DNA of 64,000 nt from Poriferisodalis sp963663635 (GTDB taxonomy: Bacteria > Actinomycetota > Acidimicrobiia > Acidimicrobiales > Poriferisodalaceae). Below are positions 24,407 to 33,091 of the stretch, piece after piece. Numbering within the stretch: position 1 is the stretch's first letter; each line of letters opens with the position of its first letter. The stretch lies in contig CAXXMY010000015.1 of the NCBI GenBank assembly GCA_963663635.2, positions 62,001-126,000 on the forward strand, read 5' to 3'. Both the position numbers and the translations under genes were made by a program. Below the pieces are notes generated by a model. The model worked only from the letters and a program-made list of their open reading frames with translations, was not told the DNA's origin and searched no databases.

Positions 24407-26260
24407 ATGTCCGAGTACTCCGCACCCATTGACGACATGCTGTTCGTGCTCGAGCATGTGGCAGATCTGGGCGATCTGGCCACGCGCGAGCGCTTCGCGC
24501 ACGCGGATCTGGAGACTGCCGGTGCGCTGCTCGACGAGGCCGGTCGCTTCATGTCGGCTGAGGTGGCGCCGCTGAACGCCGTCGGCGACCAGCAGGGCCT
24601 TGTCTACGACGACGGCGTCATCACCCATCCCGACGGCTTCGCCGACGCGTACCGCAAGTTTGTGGATTCCGGCTGGAACGGCATGGCATTCGACCCCGAC
24701 TACGGCGGAGGTGGCATGCCGTGGTGCGTCGGTCTCGCTGTCCAGGAAATGCTGACCGCCGCCAACATGGCGTTCAGCCTGTGCCCGCTGCTTACTCAGG
24801 GTGCGATCGACGCATTGATGCACCACGCAGACGAGTCGCTGCAGCAGACCTACCTGCCCAAGCTGATCAGCGGCGAGTGGTCCGGCACGATGAACCTGAC
24901 CGAGCCCCATGCCGGCTCCGACGTGGGTGCGCTCGCCAGCCGGGCCATCCCGCAGTCCGACGGCAGCTACCTCATCACGGGCACGAAGATCTTCATCACC
25001 TACGGCGAGCACGAGCTGGCATCCAACATCATCCACCTGGTGCTGGCCCGCACGCCAGATGCGCCGCCGGGAACCCGCGGCATCAGCCTGTTCCTGGTCC
25101 CCAAGTACCTCGTCAATCCCGATGACTCGCTCGGTGAGCGCAACGACCTGCGGGCGGTGTCCACCGAGCACAAGATCGGCATCCACGCCAGCCCCACGTG
25201 CGTGATGTCCTACGGCGACAACGAGGGCGCGGTGGGCTACCTCATCGGCCCCGAGCACGGCGGCATGCGGGCCATGTTCACGATGATGAACAACGCCCGC
25301 CTGTCGGTGGGCTTGCAAGGCCTTGCGCTTACCGAGCGGGCGTACCAGCAGGCGCGTGAGTACGCGTTGACGCGGCGCCAGGGACGCGCCATCGGCGCCG
25401 AGCTGCCGCCGGGCGAGTCATCGCCGATCGTGGACCACGCCGACGTGCGGCGCATGCTGCTGACGATGCGCGCCAACGCCGAAGCCATGCGCGGCGTGAT
25501 GTACCTGAACGCGGCGGCCATCGACCGTTCTATCGTGGCCACCGATCCCGACGAGCGTCAACTGGCCGAAGAACTCACGGCGATCCTGACGCCGATCAGC
25601 AAGGGCTGGGGCACCGACTTGGGCGTCGAGATGACCTCGCTGGGCGTGCAGGTGCACGGCGGCATGGGATACATCGAGGAAACGGGCGCTGCGCAGCACT
25701 GGCGCGACAGCCGCATCGCTCCGATCTACGAAGGCACGAACGGCATTCAGGCGGCCGATCTGGCCTTTCGCAAGCTGCCGCTCGGCGGCGGCGAAGCCAT
25801 GGCTCGCCTGATCGGTGACATGGGCTCGACGGCGGGCGCGCTCGCCGCCAGCGGCAACGCCGACCTAGCCGCAATCGGCGCTGCGTTAAGCGACGGCACA
25901 TCTGCCATGGGCGATGCAGCGATGTGGCTCGGTGGGCAGCTCTCGGCCGCGCCGAACGACGTGGCCGCCGGCTCCTCTCCGTTCATGCGGCTCGCTGGCG
26001 TGGTGGTGGGCGGCTGGCTGCTGGCCCGCAGCGCTGCTGCTGCGGCGAGCTTGTTGGCCGAACAAGGCGTGACGGCCGAGGAGGTTCGCAATGGCGCGGC
26101 CGGCGCTTCCGCCGGACCGAGATCTCCGCAGTTCCTTGCCGACAAGATCGCGACGGCCCGCTTCTATGCCGACCAGATCCTGCCGTCCGCCCGCGGCCTC
26201 GTGCCCGCCGTCACCGGCGGGGCCGAGCTGTTTTACGCGATTCCGGCTGAGCGGCTCTGA
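24407..26260 (+). CDS. Acyl-CoA dehydrogenase, long form with extra C-terminal domain
   Basis: A flavin acyl-CoA dehydrogenase of 617 residues, in the ~600-residue group that includes DmdC (methylthiopropionyl-CoA dehydrogenase) and related FadE proteins. After an N-terminal helical extension: GWNGMAFDPDYGGGGMP, NLTEPHAGSDVGALASRA in the flavin region, GVQVHGGMGYIEETGAAQHWRD and IAPIYEGTNGIQAADL with the catalytic Glu at about residue 442. The last ~150 residues form the additional acyl-CoA-DH C-terminal domain. Substrate cannot be decided from sequence. The stop lies inside a 14-bp tandem repeat (26251-26278) that also contains the start of larE. Confidence 0.9.
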   Translation: MSEYSAPIDDMLFVLEHVADLGDLATRERFAHADLETAGALLDEAGRFMSAEVAPLNAVGDQQGLVYDDGVITHPDGFADAYRKFVDSGWNGMAFDPDYGGGGMPWCVGLAVQEMLTAANMAFSLCPLLTQGAIDALMHHADESLQQTYLPKLISGEWSGTMNLTEPHAGSDVGALASRAIPQSDGSYLITGTKIFITYGEHELASNIIHLVLARTPDAPPGTRGISLFLVPKYLVNPDDSLGERNDLRAVSTEHKIGIHASPTCVMSYGDNEGAVGYLIGPEHGGMRAMFTMMNNARLSVGLQGLALTERAYQQAREYALTRRQGRAIGAELPPGESSPIVDHADVRRMLLTMRANAEAMRGVMYLNAAAIDRSIVATDPDERQLAEELTAILTPISKGWGTDLGVEMTSLGVQVHGGMGYIEETGAAQHWRDSRIAPIYEGTNGIQAADLAFRKLPLGGGEAMARLIGDMGSTAGALAASGNADLAAIGAALSDGTSAMGDAAMWLGGQLSAAPNDVAAGSSPFMRLAGVVVGGWLLARSAAAAASLLAEQGVTAEEVRNGAAGASAGPRSPQFLADKIATARFYADQILPSARGLVPAVTGGAELFYAIPAERL

Positions 26261-26278
26261 GTGGGCGGCTCTGAGTGG
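26251..26278 (+). repeat. 14-bp tandem repeat across the acyl-CoA dehydrogenase/larE junction
   Basis: gcggctctgagtgg twice, perfect. The first copy contains the dehydrogenase stop; the second contains the larE GTG. Confidence 0.9.
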
Positions 26279-27147
26279 CGGTGACCAAGGAGGCGTCGAT
26301 CAGCGGGCTGCGGGCGGTCTTCGAGCAGACGGGTCCCGTCGTCGTGGCTTTCAGCGGCGGCGTCGATTCGGCGCTGGTGGCGTGGGCGGCCAACGACGTG
26401 CTCGGCGACGGTGCACTGTGCGTGACTGCAGTCTCGGCAAGCCTCGCGACCGACGAAGCCACTGACTGTGCTTCCCTCGCAACGGAGTGGGGCCTGCGCT
26501 GGCAGACGGCCGAGACCGACGAGATGACCCGCGCCGCCTACCGAGTCAATGACACCGATCGCTGCTTCCACTGCAAGTCCGCGCTGATGGATCAGCTCGA
26601 GCCGTTGGCGGCACAACGCAATGCGGTGGTGGTGCTGGGCGTCAACGTCGATGACCTCGGCGACCATCGGCCAGGTCAGCACGCTGCCCGTGATCGGGGG
26701 GCACGTTTCCCGCTGGTTGAAGCCGGCTTTGCGAAAGCCGATGTCCGTCGCGTCAGCGCCGAGCTTGGCCTGCGCACATGGGACAAGCCGGCGGCCGCAT
26801 GCTTGGCTTCCCGACTGCCCTACGGCACACAGGTGACCGTGCCGCTGCTGGCTCGGCTCGACCGCGCCGAAGCTGCGCTGCGACGCCTGGGCTTCCGCCA
26901 GCTGCGGGTTCGCGACTACGGAGATACTGCGCGCCTGGAGCTGCCGCTCGAAGATCTCGCCGAGGCCATCGCACAGCGCGAGGCCATGGTGGATGCCGTC
27001 GCCGGGGTCGGTTATCGCTACGTCACGCTCGATTTGGAAGGGTTCCGATCGGGGAACCTCAATGGCGCACTGACGCCTGGCGCGTCACTCGCCCAGACTC
27101 CGAAGGCCCAGACTCCGAAGGCCCAGACTCCGAAGGCCCAGAGATGA
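26275..27147 (+). CDS. larE: ATP-dependent sulfur transferase LarE
   Basis: PP-loop enzyme that provides sulfur for the nickel-pincer cofactor of lactate racemase-type enzymes. It is 290 residues. The PP-loop VVVAFSGGVDSALVAW is at about 22-37; DTDRCFHCKSALMDQL gives two Cys near 97 and 100; DKPAAACLASRLPYG contains the conserved Cys near 177. Three such Cys fit the Fe-S type of LarE rather than the sacrificial-Cys type (inference). No larB, larC or racemase is nearby. The C-terminus is extended by a 15-bp repeat coding AQTPK units. The GTG start lies inside the junction repeat. The stop overlaps the next gene (ATGA). Confidence 0.87.
   Translation: MAVTKEASISGLRAVFEQTGPVVVAFSGGVDSALVAWAANDVLGDGALCVTAVSASLATDEATDCASLATEWGLRWQTAETDEMTRAAYRVNDTDRCFHCKSALMDQLEPLAAQRNAVVVLGVNVDDLGDHRPGQHAARDRGARFPLVEAGFAKADVRRVSAELGLRTWDKPAAACLASRLPYGTQVTVPLLARLDRAEAALRRLGFRQLRVRDYGDTARLELPLEDLAEAIAQREAMVDAVAGVGYRYVTLDLEGFRSGNLNGALTPGASLAQTPKAQTPKAQTPKAQR
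27091..27142 (+). repeat. 15-bp tandem repeat at the 3' end of larE
   Basis: gcccagactccgaag repeated three times plus 7 bases, perfect, encoding (AQTPK)n. Confidence 0.95.
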
Positions 27148-27662
27148 GCGCGGCGGGACTCGGCACCGAATCAGAGGCTGCGACCACGCCGGCTGGTGTG
27201 CCTGAGTCGCTGCACGAGGCAGCAACCGATCTCGCCAATCTGGTGATCGCGGCACTTCCTGCGTGGGTGGAACGCTGCGTGGCTGAGGCGAGCGAGCCGC
27301 GTGGCCCTGCGGTGGCAGCCGATCTGCGCGCTCCCGCGCGCGCAGCGGGCTCGCGGTGCGTGGCCGAGACCGGTCCCGCGCTACGTGAGCTGCTGTTCAC
27401 CGATGTCGACGCGCAGCACTCCACGCCGCTCAGCATCCTGCGTGACGCCGTCCGATTTCCCACCGAAGTGCTCCGAGCCGGCGGCGTTCCCGTTCCACAT
27501 CGCGACGAGTTCGAGGCATCCCGCTTTCCTGATGATCCCTACGGTCTGACGCCGGCATCGTTCGCAGACGTCGATCCTGCGCTGGGACCTGTCGGCATCG
27601 CATGGGGCGCTGCCAAGGCGTTCGAAGTACTGCAGCGCCGGCGAGCAGAGGGACAGCGATGA
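27144..27662 (+). CDS. Conserved-looking protein of unknown function between larE and glnD
   Basis: A 172-residue soluble protein with no signal or membrane segment. The N-terminal half is helical and Ala-rich (HEAATDLANLVIAALPAWVERCVAEA). The middle (FTDVDAQHSTPLSILRDAVRFPTEVLRAGGVPVPHRDEFEA) and the end (RFPDDPYGLTPASFADVDPALGPVGIAWGAAKAFEVL) look constrained, with many Pro, Asp and aromatic residues. I do not recognise a named family. Its start overlaps the larE stop and its stop overlaps the glnD start, both as ATGA, so all three should be made from one message in coupled fashion. A role tied to GlnD or nitrogen control is only a guess from position. Confidence 0.65.
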   Translation: MSAAGLGTESEAATTPAGVPESLHEAATDLANLVIAALPAWVERCVAEASEPRGPAVAADLRAPARAAGSRCVAETGPALRELLFTDVDAQHSTPLSILRDAVRFPTEVLRAGGVPVPHRDEFEASRFPDDPYGLTPASFADVDPALGPVGIAWGAAKAFEVLQRRRAEGQR

Positions 27663-29959
27663 GCACGTTCGGCGGCCGCCGTACCGCGTTGCTTGCCCGC
27701 ACCGACATCGACACCGTCGAGCTGCCCGCTGCGCTCTCGGTCCTCACCGACGAATGGCTCATCGAGCGATTCAAGTCCGAGGTCGAGGAGTCCGGGCGTT
27801 CCGACGACGAAGGCGTGGCACTCGTTGCGGTCGGCGGCTACGGGCGCGGCGAGCTGTGCCCCGGCAGCGACATTGACCTGCTCCTGCTGCACGATGATGT
27901 CGACACCGGCGACTTGGCGGACCGTCTGTGGTATCCGATCTGGGACGAGAAGCTGAAGCTCGGTCACGCCGTGCGATCAGTGGACCAAGCGCTGGAGCTC
28001 GCAGCCACCGACATCGACACAGCGACGGCGCTCTCCAGCGCCCGTCACCTGGCCGGCGACGCCGGACTGACCGAGCGACTGCTGGCAGGCGTGCGCGAAG
28101 ACTGGCAGACCAATGCAGCGCAGCGGCTCGATGCGCTGGAGCGCGCGCTCAGCCGCAGGCACCACGTCGGCGGCGAGGTTGCGTTCCTGCTCGAGCCCGA
28201 TCTCAAGACCGGCCGCGGCGGCCTGCGAGATGTGCACGCAATCGGCTGGGCATCGCTCGCCGGTGTCGAGCTGCTGCCCGCCGACCAGGAACGGCTGGCA
28301 GGGGCCTACCAGACGTTGCTGCGCGCTCGGGTCGAGCTGCACCGCACGACGGGTCTGCGCAGCGATGTCCTTTCCGCGGACGATCAGGACGCAGTAGCGG
28401 AGCGATACGGCAGCGTCGACGCCGACGCGTTCATGGCGGATATCGCCCGAGCCGGCCGCGTCGTCGCGTTCTTGTCGGACCAACTGTGGTCTCGGGCGGT
28501 CCGGCTTGCCGCGGCCGATTCCGCCGAGGCGCCGCAACCCGACATCGACGTGGACATCGCCGGGCTGTCCGTGCATGACGGCGAGCTGGTGATCGACGGG
28601 GATCCCGCAACGGACGTCTTGTTGGTGTTGCACGCTGCGGTGCAGTCGGCCCGCAACAGGATCCCGCTCAGCCGCGCCAGCCTGGCGAAGCTCGCCGAGC
28701 GGCAACCGACGTTCCCAGAGCCGTGGCCACATGGAGCACGCGACCTGTTCATCGAGCTGCTCAGCTGTGGCAATCGAGCAATCGGCGTCATCGAGTCGCT
28801 GGATTTCTTCGACGTCTGGACGCGCCTTCTGCCCGAATGGGCGCCCAATCGAAATCGCCCCCAGCGCTCGCGCTACCACCGCTTCACCGTTGATCGGCAC
28901 CTGCTCGAAGCCGTCGCTGAAGCGGCGCGGTTCACCCACCGCGTATCCCGCCCGGATCTGCTGCTCATGGGCGCGCTGCTTCACGACATCGGAAAGGGCT
29001 ATCCCGGCGATCACACCCAAGCAGGCATGCGTCTCGCCGGTCCGATCGCCCGCCGGTGCGGATGGAACGCCACCGATGCAGACACGCTGGTGCGTCTCGT
29101 GCAGCACCATCTGCTGCTCACCGATGTCGCAACGCGGCGCGATCTGGGAGATCCGCTGACCGTCACGACGGTGGCCCGCGCAACCCAGACCGAGGAGTTT
29201 CTGGAACTCCTGGCCGTGATGACCGAGGCCGACTGCACTGCCACGGGCCCGATGGCCTGGGGAGACTGGACGGCAAGCCTTGTCTCCACGCTCGTGGAGA
29301 TGACAGCGGAGCACCTCAGCGGATCCGACCCGGCGCCCACGCGCCACCGGCGCCTGCTCACCGACGAGGTCGTCGAGCTGATGGCCGCCGGTGAGACGGC
29401 GCTGCGCGTCGGCGGCGACATGCTCACCGTCGTGGCGCCCGACGAGCGTGGCCTGTTCAGCAGAGCTGCAGGCGTACTGGCGTTGCGTGGCCTCGACGTT
29501 CTCCAGGCTGATGCCTATTCGAGCCCCGCGGGCATGGCGGTGTCGAGCTTTCGGATCGTGCCGCCTGACACTCCTGTCGACTGGGACCGCGTGATCTACG
29601 ACGTGCGCCGTTCGCTGCGCGGCCACCTCGCGCTCGAAGCGCGCATCGCCGAGCGGGCCCGCGTGTACCGGCGGCGCCGAGCGTTGTCAGCCACTCGCGC
29701 TGCCACGGAAATCGCCTTCGACGCCGAGTCGGCCACCAGCGCGACGATCGTGGAGGTGCGCACCGAGGACCACATCGGCGTGCTGTACAAGGTGACTCGC
29801 GTGCTGGCCGAGATGGGTCTTGACATCCGGTCCGCGAAGATCCAGACGCTCGCGAACGAAGTGGTCGACTCGTTCTACGTCGTCGGTCCCGACGGGCCGG
29901 TCATCGACCCCGCACACCAGCGAGAGGTGGAGCTGGCCCTGCGCCACGTCCTGGCCTGA
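27659..29959 (+). CDS. glnD: [Protein-PII] uridylyltransferase/uridylyl-removing enzyme GlnD
   Basis: Nitrogen sensor that nucleotidylates PII (GlnK/GlnB) and reverses it in response to glutamine. In actinobacteria the enzyme often adenylylates instead. It is 766 residues. The nucleotidyltransferase site is AVGGYGRGELCPGSDIDLLLL (about 56-76) with the G-S-D-I-D core; the GlnE/GlnD helical domain has LEPDLKTGRGGLRDVHAI. The HD domain is LLMGALLHDIGKGYPGDH near 436-453; two ACT domains start near 588 (TVVAPDERGLFSRAAGVLA) and 697 (VEVRTEDHIGVLYKVTRVLA). No glnK or amtB is adjacent, which is unusual since many actinobacteria have amtB-glnK-glnD. The ATG overlaps the preceding stop. Confidence 0.95.
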   Translation: MSTFGGRRTALLARTDIDTVELPAALSVLTDEWLIERFKSEVEESGRSDDEGVALVAVGGYGRGELCPGSDIDLLLLHDDVDTGDLADRLWYPIWDEKLKLGHAVRSVDQALELAATDIDTATALSSARHLAGDAGLTERLLAGVREDWQTNAAQRLDALERALSRRHHVGGEVAFLLEPDLKTGRGGLRDVHAIGWASLAGVELLPADQERLAGAYQTLLRARVELHRTTGLRSDVLSADDQDAVAERYGSVDADAFMADIARAGRVVAFLSDQLWSRAVRLAAADSAEAPQPDIDVDIAGLSVHDGELVIDGDPATDVLLVLHAAVQSARNRIPLSRASLAKLAERQPTFPEPWPHGARDLFIELLSCGNRAIGVIESLDFFDVWTRLLPEWAPNRNRPQRSRYHRFTVDRHLLEAVAEAARFTHRVSRPDLLLMGALLHDIGKGYPGDHTQAGMRLAGPIARRCGWNATDADTLVRLVQHHLLLTDVATRRDLGDPLTVTTVARATQTEEFLELLAVMTEADCTATGPMAWGDWTASLVSTLVEMTAEHLSGSDPAPTRHRRLLTDEVVELMAAGETALRVGGDMLTVVAPDERGLFSRAAGVLALRGLDVLQADAYSSPAGMAVSSFRIVPPDTPVDWDRVIYDVRRSLRGHLALEARIAERARVYRRRRALSATRAATEIAFDAESATSATIVEVRTEDHIGVLYKVTRVLAEMGLDIRSAKIQTLANEVVDSFYVVGPDGPVIDPAHQREVELALRHVLA

Positions 29960-29977
29960 ACTGTCTAGACGACGGGG

Positions 29978-30838
29978 TCACTCTGGTTCTTGCTGGCGCA
30001 AGAACTGCTCCAACTCGCTCATGAGGGCGTCGGGGTTCTCGACCATTTCGCTGAAGTCCTCGACGGCTTCGGCGGCGGACTCTTCGAGGATCTGCTGCGC
30101 GTACTGGGCCAGGGTGGTGTCGCCGGCAACCAGTTCGTCGATCTGGCGGCCGTAGTTGGCTGCGGCGCTGTGCAGCTCGGACTCGCCGAGGTTGATGCCC
30201 AAGAACTGCGCCACCCGCTCGGCCAAGGCGAGCGCCGCCTTGGGGGAGGGGTAGTTGTGGACGTACGTCGGCACAGTTGCCCAGAAGGACACGCTGGAGA
30301 ACCCGGCCCGGTGGCACGCGTCGTTGAGCACGCCGATGATCCCGGTCGGTCCCTCATAGGTGGACTGCCGCAGACCCATCGTGAGATTCAGGGCGGCGTT
30401 ATTGGAAGCGCCCACGACATTGACCGGGGCATTGTGATGCGTGTCGGTGAGCAGCGCGCCCAGTGTCACGACCGTTGACACACCCAGCGTCTGGGCGGTC
30501 TCGACAACGACATCGCAAAACGTGCGCCACCGGAGCCGGGGCTCGACCCCCAGCATCGTGACCAGCGGCCGGCCGTCGTCGAGCTCGCCGACCCGCACCT
30601 CAGGCCTGGGCCAATCGATATGGCGCTCGCCGTCGGTGAGGCGCACGCTGGGCCTCACCGAGGCGAAGTCGTAGAAGAGCTCAGGGTCGACCTGCGCCAC
30701 GGGGTGGCTGCGGAATCGGCGCCGCAAGAACTTCGCCGATTCGGTAGCGGCATCGCCGGCGTCGTTCCATCCCGAGAAGGCCGCGATCAGCACGGCGTCG
30801 GAGAGTTCAGGTCGCTCCAACCACTCAAGATGAGCCAC
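29978..30838 (-). CDS. PAC2-family protein
   Basis: A 286-residue protein of the PAC2 (proteasome assembly chaperone 2-like) family, ATP-grasp-neighbour proteins of unsettled function in actinobacteria. Motifs: AVLIAAFSGWNDAGDAATES at the N-terminus, the YDFASVRPSVRLTDGERHIDWPRPEV stretch, GALLTDTHHNAPVNVVG and GFSSVSFWATVPTYV. The Gln/Glu-rich C-terminus (MSELEQFLRQQEPE) is probably helical. GTG 30838 is supported by TAGCCT seven bases upstream. It converges with glnD 18 bp away and diverges from a GNAT gene. Confidence 0.85.
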   Translation of the reverse strand: MAHLEWLERPELSDAVLIAAFSGWNDAGDAATESAKFLRRRFRSHPVAQVDPELFYDFASVRPSVRLTDGERHIDWPRPEVRVGELDDGRPLVTMLGVEPRLRWRTFCDVVVETAQTLGVSTVVTLGALLTDTHHNAPVNVVGASNNAALNLTMGLRQSTYEGPTGIIGVLNDACHRAGFSSVSFWATVPTYVHNYPSPKAALALAERVAQFLGINLGESELHSAAANYGRQIDELVAGDTTLAQYAQQILEESAAEAVEDFSEMVENPDALMSELEQFLRQQEPE

Positions 30839-30845
30839 GGCGGCG

Positions 30846-30851
30846 AGGCTA
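30846..30851 (-). promoter_or_regulatory. Putative -10 of the PAC2 gene
   Basis: TAGCCT on the minus strand, seven bases before GTG 30838. Confidence 0.35.
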
Positions 30852-30910
30852 CCCGCACCCTTGCCGAGCGGCCTCTTGCCCACGAGAGTGCCGTGCCGGC
30901 AGCCCGTGCG

Positions 30911-30916
30911 TACGAT
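30911..30916 (+). promoter_or_regulatory. Putative -10 of the GNAT gene
   Basis: TACGAT, seven bases before GTG 30924; points to that start rather than ATG 30915 or 30861. Confidence 0.35.
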
Positions 30917-30923
30917 GCGCGCA

Positions 30924-31424
30924 GTGACTGATGGCAGCACCGCTCCCGCTGGCTCCGCTGGCTCCGACGGTCTCGTCGTCGAAGTTTGCGAGCGTGTCGA
31001 CAACGAGTTGGTCGCGGCGTACGCGCGCCTGCACCCCCAGCTCTCTCGCTCGTCGCCGTCACCAGACGCCGAGGCACTGGCACGCATCGTCGCCCACCAA
31101 GCCAACACGATGCTGGTGGCCCGCGATGGCGCACCGGGCGGCGAGATCATCGGGGCCATGGTGCTGGTGCTGTTCCCGCTGCCCAGCGGACTGCGAGCCT
31201 GGATCGAGGACGTTGTCGTCGATGCCGAGGCCCGGGGGCGGGGCGTCGGCGCAGCGCTGAACCTGCGCGCCATCGAGATCGCCCGCGACGCCGGTGCGCG
31301 CACTGTCGACTTGACGTCGCGCCCTGACCGAACCGCAGCCAATCGCCTGTATGCCCGGCTGGGGTTCGGGCAGCGCGCGACGAACGTCTACCGCATGGAT
31401 CTCGAACGCGACCCTGGACGGTGA
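30924..31424 (+). CDS. GNAT N-acetyltransferase
   Basis: Acetyl-CoA-dependent acetyltransferase of unknown substrate, 166 residues. Motif A, the pyrophosphate-binding loop, is EDVVVDAEARGRGVGAALN (Q/RxxGxG as RGRGVG), followed by RAIEIARDAGARTVDLTSRP and the C-terminal NRLYARLGFGQRATNVYRMDL typical of the fold. The N-terminus contains a 9-bp tandem repeat (30948-30965) coding AGS units. It is divergent from the PAC2 gene. Confidence 0.85.
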   Translation: MTDGSTAPAGSAGSDGLVVEVCERVDNELVAAYARLHPQLSRSSPSPDAEALARIVAHQANTMLVARDGAPGGEIIGAMVLVLFPLPSGLRAWIEDVVVDAEARGRGVGAALNLRAIEIARDAGARTVDLTSRPDRTAANRLYARLGFGQRATNVYRMDLERDPGR

Positions 31425-31487
31425 GTTCGCTGGTGAGTTCACTACTGTGGCGCGGCGCACGAACCCCACTCCCCAGGAGGCGTCGCC

Positions 31488-31994
31488 GTGGATCCTGACA
31501 GCATCAATTTGGGCTTGCTGGTGCTGCGAGTCATCGTTGGTGTGGTGCTTGCACTGCACGGCATTGCCAAGTTCCGGGGCGGCATCGCAGGCGTCGGCCG
31601 ATGGTTCGAATCCGAGGGTCTGCGACCCGGGAAACTCCACGCCTACTTGGCCGCGCTGACCGAGATCGGCGCAGGCTTGGGGTTGGCGCTCGGCCTGGTG
31701 ACACCGCTCAGTGCGATGGCGTTCATCGGGGTGATGACGACCGCCGGGTGGGTCGGCCATCGAACGAATGGTTTCTTCATCATCCGCGAGGGCTGGGAGT
31801 ACGTGTTCGTGCTGGCCGTCGCCGCAGCGGCTCTCGCTGCGACCGGTCCTGGTGAGTGGTCCCTCGACAACGCCCTCGGAATCGACTGGAGCGGTCCGGT
31901 GTGGTTTGTCGTGGCCATCGCGGGCGGCGTGGCTTCGACGCTGCTCCTGCTGGCGACGTTCTACCGGCCCAATGCGCCGGCCGACCCTAGTTGA
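31488..31994 (+). CDS. DoxX-family membrane protein
   Basis: A 168-residue integral membrane protein with four predicted helices (about 8-26, 55-76, 82-96 with 102-120, and 138-158). LGLLVLRVIVGVVLALHGIAKFRGG is the DoxX opening. DoxX-like proteins are linked to thiosulfate oxidation, thiol stress or oxidoreductase complexes; a precise role cannot be assigned. CAGGAGG at 31476-31482 supports GTG 31488. The GtrA gene begins 6 bp after its stop. Confidence 0.8.
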   Translation: MDPDSINLGLLVLRVIVGVVLALHGIAKFRGGIAGVGRWFESEGLRPGKLHAYLAALTEIGAGLGLALGLVTPLSAMAFIGVMTTAGWVGHRTNGFFIIREGWEYVFVLAVAAAALAATGPGEWSLDNALGIDWSGPVWFVVAIAGGVASTLLLLATFYRPNAPADPS

Positions 31995-32000
31995 CGCAGC

Positions 32001-32426
32001 TTGAAACAGCGCCTTCGCACCCTGGCCGGGACGCGGCTGGCGGGCTTCGGGGCTGTGTCTGTGGGCACCGTCGTCATCACCCAAGGCGTGCTCTTTGTGG
32101 CGTACAGCGTGCTGGGCTGGCCCGGCGTGGTCGCCAACGTCGTGGCGGTCTGCGTGGCGGCATTGCCTGCGTACCTCGCCAATCGCCGCTGGGTCTGGCG
32201 ACGAGCGGACCGCCACTCGGTATCCCGTGAGATCCTGCCCTTTTGGACCTACAGCCTCGCGGGTCTGGCGGTTTCGTCCGTGCTCGTCGCACTCGCCGAT
32301 CGCACCTGGGACGCTCCCGTCGCAGTGATGGCCGCGAATCTGGCTGGCTTCGGGGCATTGTGGATCGGAAAGTTCCTGCTGCTCGATCGGGTGCTGTTCG
32401 CTCGCAAGAGCGAGACCGCGTCATGA
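32001..32426 (+). CDS. GtrA-family membrane protein
   Basis: A 141-residue protein with four transmembrane helices, the normal GtrA layout. RLAGFGAVSVGTVVITQGVLF and ALPAYLANRRWVWRR match the family; GtrA proteins are thought to flip or present polyprenyl-linked sugars. The start appears to be TTG 32001; no upstream ATG or GTG fits the family N-terminus. The stop overlaps the following methyltransferase start (ATGA), so the two are coupled. With the nearby GT4 enzyme it suggests surface glycan assembly. Confidence 0.8.
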   Translation: MKQRLRTLAGTRLAGFGAVSVGTVVITQGVLFVAYSVLGWPGVVANVVAVCVAALPAYLANRRWVWRRADRHSVSREILPFWTYSLAGLAVSSVLVALADRTWDAPVAVMAANLAGFGALWIGKFLLLDRVLFARKSETAS

Positions 32427-33034
32427 AGCCCGAGCTGGCTGCGCTGGCTCAGCAGGTCAAGGGCTTCATGCCACACGACGAAGGTCTCGCGCTGTACCGC
32501 GCCGGGTGCGAGGCCGCAGCGTCCGGCCCGCTCGTGGAGATCGGCTCGTACTGTGGCAAGTCGGCGGTGTACCTCGGTGCGGCGGCGTCCGAAGCGGGCA
32601 GCGTGCTGTTCACCATCGACCACCATCGTGGTTCGGCGGAGATGCAGTCAGGCTGGGAGCACCACGACACCGAACTGGTTGACGAGCGAACCGGCCGCAT
32701 GGATTCGTTGCCGTTGCTGCGCGAGACCCTCGCGGCGGCGGGCCTGGAGGACTCGGTGATTGCCATCGTGGGCGATTCTGTGACCATCGCCTCGTATTGG
32801 GGTGACGCCGCACTGGTGTTCATTGACGGCGGCCACGGGACCGAGGTCGCGCACGCCGACTACGACGCGTGGTCCTCGAAGGTTGCGCCCGGTGGCCTCC
32901 TCGCCATCCACGATGTCTTTGGGGACCCCGCCGACGGGGGCCGGCCCCCCTACGAGATCTGGCTGCGCGCCCTCGAAGATGGCTTCACTGAGCACGCAGC
33001 GCAGGGCAGCCTGCGGGTCCTTCGCCACTCCTGA
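32423..33034 (+). CDS. Class I SAM-dependent methyltransferase (Methyltransf_24 type)
   Basis: A 203-residue methyltransferase. The SAM-binding motif I is PLVEIGSYCGKSAVYLGAA (about 37-55); LFTIDHHRG holds the acidic residue for the ribose; ALVFIDGGHGTEVAHADYDAW and PGGLLAIHDVFGDP are the post-motif strands characteristic of sugar and cephalosporin-type O-methyltransferases. The ATG overlaps the GtrA stop. A sugar-directed O-methylation is likely from context (inference). Confidence 0.82.
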   Translation: MKPELAALAQQVKGFMPHDEGLALYRAGCEAAASGPLVEIGSYCGKSAVYLGAAASEAGSVLFTIDHHRGSAEMQSGWEHHDTELVDERTGRMDSLPLLRETLAAAGLEDSVIAIVGDSVTIASYWGDAALVFIDGGHGTEVAHADYDAWSSKVAPGGLLAIHDVFGDPADGGRPPYEIWLRALEDGFTEHAAQGSLRVLRHS

Positions 33035-33058
33035 GGCCTTGTTCTCGGAGGTCTTTGT

Positions 33059-33084
33059 CCCGGCGCACCGTAAGTGACGCCGGG
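33059..33084. terminator. Possible bidirectional hairpin between convergent genes
   Basis: cccggcg (33059-33065) pairs with cgccggg (33078-33084) across a 12-nt loop, in the 57-bp gap between the methyltransferase (+) and the cyclase-like gene (-). There is no T run. Confidence 0.3.
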
Positions 33085-33091
33085 CAGCGTC

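Noticed and set aside
27091..27142. Regular 15-bp repeats as a CRISPR array
   Set aside because: Units are tandem without spacers and lie inside a coding frame.
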